The position numbers and the translations under genes are program-made. Below the pieces are notes generated by a model. It did not search any database, was not told where the DNA came from, and saw only the letters and a list, made by a program, of their open reading frames with translations. Below, one piece after another: positions 34,916 through 43,114 of a stretch of 52,258 nt of DNA. How positions within the stretch are numbered: position 1 is the stretch's first letter; the number at the start of each line of letters is the position of its first letter. The DNA comes from an uncultured Bacilli bacterium. Its GTDB lineage: Bacteria; Bacillota_I; Bacilli_A; RF39; UBA660. The DNA is taken from contig CANRGA010000006.1 of NCBI GenBank assembly GCA_947630055.1, positions 1 through 52,258 on the forward strand. Reading direction: 5' to 3'.

Positions 34916-35389
34916 ATGAAGAAATTGTTGGTATTGATTTTAAGCTTATTTCTTTTAACATCTTGTGGTAGTAAAAAAAGTGAAGTTACATTAAATGGTA
35001 AAGAATATAATTTAAATGATGTTATATATGTCAATTTAAGTTTAGATACTAAAGATAGTAAAGTTAGTATTTGTCCTACTATTAAGATATCTAAAGATGA
35101 TGAAAGTGATCCAAATAATGTTATAAAATATTTAGATTATAGTTTAGATAATTTAGAAGTTTTTAATTATAATGTTAAAGAATTAAATGAAACTCATGAT
35201 AAAACTAATTGGTATTTAAAATTAAATTTAGAAAAAATGAGTGCAGATAATATTGATAATATTAATGACTTAATTAAATTAAAATTAACTGTTAAAGAAA
35301 AAGGCGATTATCATATAGCAATTGATAATAATGATGAAGAATGTTATACAAAATATAAAGATAATTTAAAATTAGAAATAACCAAATAA
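34916..35389 (+). CDS. Small lipoprotein
   Basis: The 157-residue protein has a type II signal peptide with lipobox LLTSC (Cys17), so it is predicted to be lipidated and outside the membrane. The mature part is beta-rich with paired cysteines (one in SICPTI, one in DEECYTKY). AGGTGATTAA precedes the ATG, and it lies 17 bases after the transglutaminase-like gene, probably in one transcript, so it may work with it. No family is recognised. Confidence 0.75.
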   Translation: MKKLLVLILSLFLLTSCGSKKSEVTLNGKEYNLNDVIYVNLSLDTKDSKVSICPTIKISKDDESDPNNVIKYLDYSLDNLEVFNYNVKELNETHDKTNWYLKLNLEKMSADNIDNINDLIKLKLTVKEKGDYHIAIDNNDEECYTKYKDNLKLEITK

Positions 35390-35405
35390 GTTATTTCTTT
35401 TTTAT
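35375..35405 (+). terminator. Terminator after the lipoprotein gene
   Basis: GAAATAAC (35375-35382) pairs with GTTATTTC (35390-35397) and is followed by a T-run. Confidence 0.75.
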
Positions 35406-35440
35406 TAAATATATTTTATAATTTAGTTATGGAAAGTATT

Positions 35441-37627
35441 ATGTATGCAGAAGTTTTAATTGAATATCCAACCAAAAAAATTGATAAATATTTTACTTAT
35501 AAAATATCAGAACATTTAATTAATATTATAAATGTCGGTATGAAAGTAAAAGTACCATTCGGTAGTAAAGTTATCAATGGTTTTGTTATGCAAATAAAGA
35601 ATATTTATAATGAAGAATATGAATTAAAAGAAATAATAGATGTTGTAGATAGAGAATTAATATTAAATGATGAATTAATGAGACTAGGCCATTATTTGCA
35701 AGAAAAAACTTTATGTCCTTTAATTAGTGCTTATCAAACTATGTTACCATCATCTCTTAAAATAAAAGATAATAATACTGATTATAATTACTATAAAACT
35801 TATCTTGTTTTAAATAAAAGTAAAGATGAAATAAATGAATATTTAAAAATACAAAAAAAAGAAACTAAACAAACTTTATTATTAAAAGAATTAATAAATA
35901 CTGATAAGGTACTTAAAAAAGATTATGCATCTTATGTAGTAAAAGCTTTAATAGAAAAAGAATTAATTAAAGAAGTAAAAGAACAAGAATACAGGATTAA
36001 TAAAAAATCTAATATTAATTTAGTTAAAAATAAATTAAATGAAGAACAATTAAATGCTTTTAATACTATTAAAAATACGCAAAATAATACAACTTTTCTT
36101 TTAGAAGGTATTACTGGTTCTGGTAAAACAGAAGTATATTTAAATTTAATTGAAGATGTAATAAAAAAAGGTAAAACAGCCATTATGTTAGTGCCAGAAA
36201 TATCTTTAACTATGCAAGTAGTAGATCGCTTTTATGAATGGTTTGGTGAAAATGTTGCTATTTTTCATAGTGCTTTATCTAGTGGTGAAAAATATGATGA
36301 ATATTTAAAAATTATTAGAGGAGAAGTTAAAGTAGTAGTGGGCACTCGTTCGGCTATTTTTACTCCTTTAAAAAATATTGGTATTATTATTATTGATGAA
36401 GAACATAGTGATACTTATAAACAAGATAATATGCCAAGATATAATGCGATAGATATTGCCAAAGTGAGATGTGAATATCACAATTGTCCATTAGTTTTAG
36501 GTAGTGCGACTCCTACTTTAGAGACGCGAGCAAGAGCGATAAAGGGAGTATATAAGCATCTCCATTTAACTAAACGAGCAGGTGAAGGTACTTTACCAAC
36601 AGTTAAAATAATTGATATGGTTAGTGAAATTAAAAAAGGTAATTTTATTTTTAGTGATGAATTAATTGAAAATCTTAATAATATTTTAAATAATCATATG
36701 CAAGCCATAATTTTACTTAATAGAAGAGGATATTCTACAACAATAAATTGTTCTAATTGTGGTTTTACTTATAAATGTCCTAATTGTGATATTACACTGA
36801 CTTATCATAAATCTACTAATAATTTAAGGTGCCATTATTGTGGTTATACTACATTTAAAGAAGAAAAATGTCCTAATTGTGGCGAAGATGGCCTAAATTA
36901 TTTAGGCTTAGGTACGGAAAAAGTAGAAGCAGAACTAAAAAAAATAATACCTGATGCTAGAGTTATTAGAATGGATCAAGATACAACAACAAAAAAAGGC
37001 GCTCATGAAAGAATAATTGAATCATTTAAAAATCATGAATATGATATTTTACTAGGTACACAAATGATTAGTAAAGGACTCGATTTTCCTTTTGTTACTT
37101 TAGTAGGTATTATTAACGCTGATAATTCTTTAAATATTCCTGATTTTCGTAGTAATGAAAAAACATTTTCTCTTTTATACCAAGCTAGTGGTAGAGCCGG
37201 AAGAAGTAGTTATCCTGGAAGTGTAATACTCCAAACTTATAATCCTGATAATTATGTTTTAAATTGTGTTAAAAATAATGATTTTAATAGTTTTTATAAT
37301 TATGAAATGAATATTAGAAAAATTCTTAAATATCCTCCATACTATTATTTAGTTAGTTTAAAAATAGTATCTAGTGATTATAAAACATCTTTAGAACATG
37401 CTACTAAAATATGTAATTATTTAAAAAATAATATAGCTGAAGAATCTATTATTTTAGGACCAACTACTGCTAATTTATTTAAACTTAATAATAATTATCG
37501 CTTTCAAATAGTTATTAAGTATCGTTTTGATAATAAATTAATGCATATTTTAAAAGAACTCGATAATATTTATTTAAATGAAAATAAAGTAAACTTAGAA
37601 ATAGATATTGATCCATTACATATATAA
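35441..37627 (+). CDS. priA: Primosomal helicase PriA
   Basis: This 728-residue 3'-5' DNA helicase restarts stalled forks. An N-terminal DNA-binding domain (YAEVLIEYPTKKIDKYFTY...VKVPFG) precedes Walker A GITGSGKT (223-230), the Walker B DEEH (IIDEEHSDTYKQ), and paired zinc-binding motifs CSNCGFTYKCPNCD and CHYCG...CPNCG. GLGTEKVEAEL and the C-terminal helicase motifs (ASGRAGRSSYPGSVILQT) complete it. A TATAAT at 35417-35422 is the likely -10. The ATG at 35441 follows GGAAAG; the in-frame ATG at 35429 would be nearly leaderless. Confidence 0.95.
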   Translation: MYAEVLIEYPTKKIDKYFTYKISEHLINIINVGMKVKVPFGSKVINGFVMQIKNIYNEEYELKEIIDVVDRELILNDELMRLGHYLQEKTLCPLISAYQTMLPSSLKIKDNNTDYNYYKTYLVLNKSKDEINEYLKIQKKETKQTLLLKELINTDKVLKKDYASYVVKALIEKELIKEVKEQEYRINKKSNINLVKNKLNEEQLNAFNTIKNTQNNTTFLLEGITGSGKTEVYLNLIEDVIKKGKTAIMLVPEISLTMQVVDRFYEWFGENVAIFHSALSSGEKYDEYLKIIRGEVKVVVGTRSAIFTPLKNIGIIIIDEEHSDTYKQDNMPRYNAIDIAKVRCEYHNCPLVLGSATPTLETRARAIKGVYKHLHLTKRAGEGTLPTVKIIDMVSEIKKGNFIFSDELIENLNNILNNHMQAIILLNRRGYSTTINCSNCGFTYKCPNCDITLTYHKSTNNLRCHYCGYTTFKEEKCPNCGEDGLNYLGLGTEKVEAELKKIIPDARVIRMDQDTTTKKGAHERIIESFKNHEYDILLGTQMISKGLDFPFVTLVGIINADNSLNIPDFRSNEKTFSLLYQASGRAGRSSYPGSVILQTYNPDNYVLNCVKNNDFNSFYNYEMNIRKILKYPPYYYLVSLKIVSSDYKTSLEHATKICNYLKNNIAEESIILGPTTANLFKLNNNYRFQIVIKYRFDNKLMHILKELDNIYLNENKVNLEIDIDPLHI

Positions 37628-37701
37628 TGTCTAGTTTTAGAAGTTTTGAAATAACGAAAAACACCAATATGCTTTTTTGTTTGAAAAAAAATTTCAAAAA
37701 T

Positions 37702-37741
37702 TCTTGACTCTCGGGGGGGGTATTATATAATAATCTTATAA
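37702..37741 (+). promoter_or_regulatory. G8-spacer promoter of surface protein B (likely phase-variable)
   Basis: TTGACT (37704-37709), 16-bp spacer with G8 (37713-37720), TATAAT (37726-37731). All 40 bases are identical to 86-125, although sequence on both sides differs. Exact conservation of a promoter with a mutable tract between paralogues 37 kb apart points to recent duplication, gene conversion or strong selection. Confidence 0.8.
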
Positions 37742-37783
37742 AATAAAGTGCAATGATACGACATATAAAGAGAGGATAAGATT

Positions 37784-39112
37784 ATGAAAGAAAAATATTT
37801 AAAATGTTTAATAGTAATTGTAGTAATAATAATTGGAGGATTATTTATATATCAAAATATAAATAAAGAAAATAAGCCATTGCCTGAAGTAAAGTTAAAA
37901 GAAATTGTAAATAAAAATAAATCATTTGCCATAATGATACAAAATGAAAATGGTTATAAAGAATATAATAGTGATACGTGGCCAGGTAATGGTTATAAAT
38001 TTAAAGAATTTAAATGTATAGATAATAATGGTGATGAAATAAAAGAAGCAGTCACATATGAAGAAGGTAAAATAACATTAACTACAAATAAGACAGTATA
38101 TTGTACAGTTTATTTTGATTATAAAGGAACAATAAATATATTAAGAGAGAATGATTCAAATAAAAATTTAAGTTCAGATATACAAGGAGATATGTATAGA
38201 TATCAAGGAACAGATGACGTACCAAATTGGATATGTTTTGGAACAAGTAATTTAAGTGAATGTACAAATGAAACAAATAGTGATGGAGATAGTATACCAG
38301 ATGGAATAGATAAATATATGTATAGAATAATAGGAGTAACCGAAGAAGGACAATTATATTTATTAAAAGAAACATTCTTAAAAGAAGGCGAAACAAATAA
38401 ATTTAAATGGAATACAAAAAATCTAATATCAGACTGTCTAGGAGAAACATGTGAATGGCCAAATACTGATATGTATAAGAGACTAAATGGTGAAGCATCA
38501 AATGGGAATCCAATTTTTATAAATAATGGTGAATATGAATATATGTCACAAGATACTGAATGGTACAATTTAATAGGAGATCATAACTGGATGTATGGAG
38601 ATACAAATAATACATCAAGCTTAGTAGCGTTTAACGGAAATGAAATGTATGCAATAGAAACAGGAAAGACGAAAACAAAAAGAATATGGCCAGATGAGGA
38701 AACACAAACAACATGTAGTAGTGATAATCCATGTACAGAAAAAGAATATACATGGAGTAAAAGTACAAATGCCAAAATAGGATTAATGTATATGCATGAT
38801 ATAGATTATGCATATACAGGAGGAAATCCAGGAAATGATACAAATATAAAAAATAGTTGGGTACATTTCCAAAAAGATGAATATAACACATCACCAAATC
38901 TTGAATGGTTGACGACTCGCTTTGCTTCCTTTGGTGCGGCTTCTTGGGCGTATGTTGCGGCCCGGCGGGTGAATGATGACGGCGCACTGAACGCCAGCAC
39001 TTTGACTCTTGAGTTAGGTGCGCGTCCTGTTTTCTATCTTGAGTCAAGTGTAAAAATAGCAAGTGGCTCTGGTACTAAATCTAATCCATATATACTAGAT
39101 GTTCAAGAATAA
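37784..39112 (+). CDS. Membrane-anchored surface protein B, paralogue of A
   Basis: The 442-residue protein is similar along its length to protein A: membrane helix (about 5-24), the SFAIMIQ...TWPG...YCTVYFD domain (45-115), NSDGDSIPDGID (165-176), a shared TRRIWPDEE/CSS region, and a C-terminus with RPVFYLES (414-421) and SGSGTKSNPYIL. Residues about 371-413 are encoded by DNA of about 54% G+C, with codons such as GCG, CGG and GCC that are rare elsewhere. GAGAGGAT is the ribosome-binding site. It is monocistronic with its own terminator. A variable ligand-binding or antigenic role is inferred from the layout. Confidence 0.75.
   Translation: MKEKYLKCLIVIVVIIIGGLFIYQNINKENKPLPEVKLKEIVNKNKSFAIMIQNENGYKEYNSDTWPGNGYKFKEFKCIDNNGDEIKEAVTYEEGKITLTTNKTVYCTVYFDYKGTINILRENDSNKNLSSDIQGDMYRYQGTDDVPNWICFGTSNLSECTNETNSDGDSIPDGIDKYMYRIIGVTEEGQLYLLKETFLKEGETNKFKWNTKNLISDCLGETCEWPNTDMYKRLNGEASNGNPIFINNGEYEYMSQDTEWYNLIGDHNWMYGDTNNTSSLVAFNGNEMYAIETGKTKTKRIWPDEETQTTCSSDNPCTEKEYTWSKSTNAKIGLMYMHDIDYAYTGGNPGNDTNIKNSWVHFQKDEYNTSPNLEWLTTRFASFGAASWAYVAARRVNDDGALNASTLTLELGARPVFYLESSVKIASGSGTKSNPYILDVQE
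38895..39050 (+). other. G+C-rich variable segment of surface protein B
   Basis: Hand count gives about 54% G+C over about 150 bp. Aligned with the A segment, 20 codons before RP keep only V, N, G, A, S; most other codons differ at two or three positions. The edges (ACATCAC left, CTTGAGTCAAGTG right) are the same as in A. The C-terminal VNxxG...RPVxYL layout resembles targets of diversity-generating retroelements, as far as I recall that family. No template copy is seen in this window. Confidence 0.55.
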
Positions 39113-39115
39113 TTA

Positions 39116-39140
39116 GAGACTAATATATGTCTCCTTTTTC
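39116..39140 (+). terminator. Terminator of surface protein B
   Basis: GAGAC (39116-39120) pairs with GTCTC (39129-39133), followed by CTTTTTC. Confidence 0.65.
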
Positions 39141-39157
39141 TATATTTAAATATATAC

Positions 39158-39186
39158 TTTTCATAATAAGAAAAATATGCTATAAT
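39158..39186 (+). promoter_or_regulatory. Promoter of the WG-like repeat protein pair
   Basis: TTTTCA (39158-39163), 17 bp, TATAAT (39181-39186) with an upstream TGC (extended -10 like). Confidence 0.6.
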
Positions 39187-39211
39187 CACTTTAGAATATA
39201 GGAGTGTAAAT

Positions 39212-41185
39212 ATGAATGAGTTTGATTATGAAAATGAAATCATTGAAGTAGACAATGATAAATCAAAAAAAGAAGATGCTAATATCGAAATTTTAGATGC
39301 TGTTAAAAAGGAAGAAAAAAAGCCAAAGAAAAATAAGAAATCAATTAAAGAAAAGTGGGATGAATTAACTAAAAAACAAAAGACAATTATCATTGTCATT
39401 AGTGTAGTAGTTTTATTACTTATTATTGGGTTGATTTTATATTTTACTGTGTTTAGAAAAACAGAATCTGACAAACCTAAAGAAAAACCTGTTGTAGTGG
39501 AAAAGGATAATTATCGTTATGAAGATGGTAAGTTAATTTTTTTAGATAAAAGTGAAAAAGAAATTGGTACTTATGAATGTAAAAATAAAAATAGCGATAA
39601 ATGTATGGTAGCTAAAAATGACTATTCTACAGATACATTTGAAAGAATAATATCAGTTGATGAAAATGATAAAGAAATAGAAAAAACAAGTCAAATATAT
39701 CATGATAATTATGTCTTTGTTAAAGATGGAGAAGATATTGTAATTTATGATATTAAAAAAGGCGAAAGTGATTTAAAATTAAAAACTATAAAAACATACG
39801 GTACAGATGATTTAGCTGTAGTAGAAGATGATAATAGTAAATATGGTTTAATGGAAATAAAAAGTACTGGTTATGAATATTTAATTAAACCTAATTATGA
39901 TAATTTAGGAATTATTAATACTGAACTTTCTTATTTAATTGCTAAAGATAAAGATAAAACATATATAATTGATACTAGTGATAAAAAAATAAGTAGTGCA
40001 TTTTCTAGTAATATTATGAGTGTTAATAAAAATTATGTAGTTATATCTAATGGTAGTTCATATAGTTTATATAATTATAGTAATAAAGAATTATTATCTG
40101 GTTATGATTATATTGGATTACATAGTAATTTAATTTCTTTAGTTAATTCTAAAAAATTATATTTAAGAGATAATGAACTTAATAAATTATATGAAGATGG
40201 TATTAGATTAGATAGTACAGATTATGTTAAAAAATATGTTTATGATAAAGATAATCGTTTAGTAGAAACTAAAAAAGCATATGAAGTAACCATAAATAAT
40301 GATGAGATATCTGTAACTATTGGTGATAAGACACAAACATTAAATTTAGTTGAAGGTAAAGTAAGTAGTAATTTAAAATATATGAATTACTTTGATGGTA
40401 AAATTTATTTCTATCGTGATGAAGAGAAAAAAGATTTATTAGGTACATATACTTGTACTAATAAAAATAATTTAACTGATAAAGATCCTAGTTTAAATAA
40501 ATGTCATATTTATACTGAAAAAGAAACTACTAGTGGTATTTATAATAATGAATATGTATTTATTTATGATAATTATACAAGTAATGATGGTAAGATATAT
40601 TTATATGATTTGAAAACTAGTAAAACTAAAGGAACATATAGTAAAATAGAATTTATTGATTCAAAAGCTTTAGATAGTGAAGTAAAACAAATATATACTA
40701 ACTCATTATTTGTTAAAGCTACTAGTGCAACAGGGGCAAATAAAGGTAATTTAGGTGTTATTGAAATAACTAGTGAAAAAGCAACAGGTAAAGTAAGCTT
40801 TAATTACAAAAGTATAGAATTATCTAATAATTATTATATATTAGTTGATAAAGACAATTCTTATAGTTTATATGATAGTAAATTTAATCATGTAAATGAG
40901 AGATTTGATGAATTAAAAACATTTACTAATTATTATGTTGGTATATTTAATAATAAATTAAATGTATATGGTTATGATAGTAATAAAGGTAAATTATTAA
41001 AAGAATTAGATGTTAAAGGAAGTAAATGGGAATTTACTGACAATGCTAATAAAGGATTTACAATTACTATAAATGGTACGCCACATAACTATGATAAAGA
41101 TGGAGCTGAAATTGCACCAGAAAATAATCAAGTTACTGATCCTAATGTTGGCCCTGTAGAAAATGGAACAACTGATGAAGGATAA
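39212..41185 (+). CDS. Large membrane-anchored repeat protein (WG/propeller-like)
   Basis: The 657-residue protein has an acidic/Lys-rich cytoplasmic segment (1-55), a membrane helix (about 57-80) and an extracellular part rich in short beta-strand repeats such as KYGLMEIKSTGYEYLIKPNYDNLGII and YNYSNKELLSGYDYIGL, which resemble WG repeats or a beta-propeller. A cysteine-containing unit of the form KLxFxD...GTYxC...C appears near residue 105 (YECKNKNSDKC) and again near 415 (YTCTNKN...KC), so the ectodomain is internally duplicated. The end is Pro/Asn/Glu-rich. It overlaps the next, related gene by 11-23 bases. Function is unknown; surface binding or scaffolding is possible. Confidence 0.65.
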   Translation: MNEFDYENEIIEVDNDKSKKEDANIEILDAVKKEEKKPKKNKKSIKEKWDELTKKQKTIIIVISVVVLLLIIGLILYFTVFRKTESDKPKEKPVVVEKDNYRYEDGKLIFLDKSEKEIGTYECKNKNSDKCMVAKNDYSTDTFERIISVDENDKEIEKTSQIYHDNYVFVKDGEDIVIYDIKKGESDLKLKTIKTYGTDDLAVVEDDNSKYGLMEIKSTGYEYLIKPNYDNLGIINTELSYLIAKDKDKTYIIDTSDKKISSAFSSNIMSVNKNYVVISNGSSYSLYNYSNKELLSGYDYIGLHSNLISLVNSKKLYLRDNELNKLYEDGIRLDSTDYVKKYVYDKDNRLVETKKAYEVTINNDEISVTIGDKTQTLNLVEGKVSSNLKYMNYFDGKIYFYRDEEKKDLLGTYTCTNKNNLTDKDPSLNKCHIYTEKETTSGIYNNEYVFIYDNYTSNDGKIYLYDLKTSKTKGTYSKIEFIDSKALDSEVKQIYTNSLFVKATSATGANKGNLGVIEITSEKATGKVSFNYKSIELSNNYYILVDKDNSYSLYDSKFNHVNERFDELKTFTNYYVGIFNNKLNVYGYDSNKGKLLKELDVKGSKWEFTDNANKGFTITINGTPHNYDKDGAEIAPENNQVTDPNVGPVENGTTDEG

Positions 41186-42095
41186 AAAACCAGTTTTAAT
41201 TACTATTGTTGTTTTACTTTTAATATTTACACCATTAACTGTTATTAGTGCATTTGTTAAAGTTGGTAAAAATCCTTTGGATGAAAATCCTGGTCATGAT
41301 TTTTATTACGAAAATAAATTATGGTTTTATGATGATAATAATGAATTAATTAGTAAATATGAATGTAAAACAACAAAATGTGATTTAGCAACTACAACGA
41401 TAACAGATAATGAATATGGAATTAATTATTATAAAGATGGAAAGTTAACTAAAGTTAATAATAACAATAAGTTTACTTTTATTAAAGATGGTGTTTTAAC
41501 ATATTTAGTTAATGTTTCTAGTGGAACTGCTTTGCAAAAATATTTACAAATAAAAAATTACAATACTAAAGTAGAAGAAGATATATATATTTTACAAAAT
41601 GAAAATAAATTATGGGGAGCATTAAGTATTGGTGATGCTTTAAGTCCTGTTATACCATTTGAATATGATTTTTTAGGTATTTTAAATAATGTAAGTGATG
41701 ATTATTTAAAAGTAAATGATTTTATTGCTTTAAAAAATAATAAATGGTGTTTAATAGATAAAAATGATTCAATTGTAAGTAGTTATTATAATGAACCAAT
41801 TATTGATTATAGTTCTAAATATATTATAACTAAAGCTAATAATCGTATTAAAATATATGATTATGAGGGATTAGAATATTTAAATAATTTGAATTTTAGT
41901 GATTATGCTTTATATAATGATTACATTGGTTTACTTATGAATAATATGGTATATATTTATAATAATTTAAATAGTAATTATATAAAAAGCATTAATATAA
42001 ATAGTACTGGTAGTACTGGAAAATTAACTATAAGAGAAGAAAATAATCAAATAGCAGTGAAAATTGGCGATAATATAGTAAGCTACTTGAATTAA
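41175..42095 (+). CDS. Membrane-anchored WG-like repeat protein, related to the preceding gene
   Basis: The protein of about 306 residues has an N-terminal membrane helix (about 5-28) and an ectodomain with the same unit as its neighbour: KLWFYDDNNELISKYECKTTKC. Further repeats are LWGALSIGDALSPVIPFEYDFLGIL and WCLIDKNDSIVSSYYNEPIIDY, typical of WG-like modules. It looks like a shorter paralogue of the preceding gene. The start is uncertain: ATG 41175 is used; ATG 41163 is in frame and would add four residues. The genes overlap, so they are cotranscribed and may form a complex. Confidence 0.65.
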   Translation: MKDKKPVLITIVVLLLIFTPLTVISAFVKVGKNPLDENPGHDFYYENKLWFYDDNNELISKYECKTTKCDLATTTITDNEYGINYYKDGKLTKVNNNNKFTFIKDGVLTYLVNVSSGTALQKYLQIKNYNTKVEEDIYILQNENKLWGALSIGDALSPVIPFEYDFLGILNNVSDDYLKVNDFIALKNNKWCLIDKNDSIVSSYYNEPIIDYSSKYIITKANNRIKIYDYEGLEYLNNLNFSDYALYNDYIGLLMNNMVYIYNNLNSNYIKSININSTGSTGKLTIREENNQIAVKIGDNIVSYLN

Positions 42096-42115
42096 TAAAG
42101 TATATTTGTTAAAAT
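42087..42115 (+). promoter_or_regulatory. Promoter of the valS T-box operon
   Basis: TTGAAT (42087-42092), 17 bp, TAAAAT (42110-42115). Confidence 0.55.
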
Positions 42116-42121
42116 ATTTTA

Positions 42122-42317
42122 AGAAATTTATATGTTGATGGAAGAGGAATATATTAAAGTATTATAAAGAGAGTTAGTGGAAGGTGTAAACTAATTAAGA
42201 AATAATATTATTTGTTGCTTCTAGAGTATAAAAGCAGAAATGCGTTATAATTTTGAAGTTAAAATAAAGGTGGTACCGTGAGATATTCTCACCCTTTGGT
42301 AACCATCTTTTTTATTT
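42122..42317 (+). promoter_or_regulatory. T-box leader, specifier GTT (valine)
   Basis: AGAGAGTTAGTGG and GTGTAAACTAAT of Stem I match the alanine T-box at 27379-27570. Aligning the two places GTT at 42214-42216 in the specifier position. The T-box AAAGGTGGTACCG ends at 42278, and the terminator stem ending in GGTAACCATC is followed by a T-run. It should raise expression of the HD-domain gene and valS when tRNA-Val is uncharged. Confidence 0.9.
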
Positions 42318-42334
42318 GAAAGGGAGGTTAAAAT

Positions 42335-43114
42335 ATGGATTTTGCAATAAAGGCATTTAAAGAATATGTAGAACAATTTGATAAAAATAATGCTAATATT
42401 AATTCCAAAATAGAGCATACATTTCGAGTTGTTGATCTTGCAAAAGAATTAGCAGCCAAAATGAATTTAAATAAAGAAGACACTGAACTTATAATGATTA
42501 TTGCTTTATTACATGATATTGGGCGTTTTTATCAAGTAAAATTACATGATAGTTTTTCTGATTTTATATTTGATCATGCTGCTTATGGGGTAGAATATTT
42601 ATTTAATGAAGGCCATATAAAAGATTATGTAATTACAAGAGATAATGATGAAATAATTAAAAATGCTATATATTATCATAGTCGTTATACAGCGGATATT
42701 CCCCAATTTGATGAAAGAACTACTATGTTTGTCAATTTAATTAGAGATTTAGATAAAATTGATATTTATTATGTAGTTTATTTAAAAGGACATCCAATAT
42801 TTTCTAAAAATGAAATTAGTCCTAGTTATTTAGAAGATATTTTAAATAAGAGATTAATAAAAAGAATTAGTAATGAAAAGAAAACGGATGGCTTTATTAC
42901 TTTATGTGGTTTTATCTATGATTTTAATTATAAAGATAGTGTTAAGTTATTAAAAGAAAAGAAATATTTAGATTTGTGGTTTTCTAAAGTTAAAGTTTTA
43001 GACAATAAAGAATTATTTTTGAAATTAAAGCAAGATGTTTATGATGAGATGAATGAAAGACTAATTAATCGTGAAGATGAAGTTATTAGAAAGTTAGGTG
43101 TAAGAAAATGTTAG
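42335..43114 (+). CDS. HD-domain phosphohydrolase
   Basis: The 259-residue protein has the HD metal site: H28 (IEHTFRV), H60-D61 (ALLHDIGRF), a further His in YYHSRYT and Asp in [11 protein letters not shown] proteins usually hydrolyse phosphomonoesters or phosphodiesters of nucleotides; the substrate is unknown here. AAGGGAGG precedes the ATG. It overlaps valS by 7 bases and lies under the valine T-box, so it is induced on valine starvation together with the synthetase. Confidence 0.85.
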   Translation: MDFAIKAFKEYVEQFDKNNANINSKIEHTFRVVDLAKELAAKMNLNKEDTELIMIIALLHDIGRFYQVKLHDSFSDFIFDHAAYGVEYLFNEGHIKDYVITRDNDEIIKNAIYYHSRYTADIPQFDERTTMFVNLIRDLDKIDIYYVVYLKGHPIFSKNEISPSYLEDILNKRLIKRISNEKKTDGFITLCGFIYDFNYKDSVKLLKEKKYLDLWFSKVKVLDNKELFLKLKQDVYDEMNERLINREDEVIRKLGVRKC

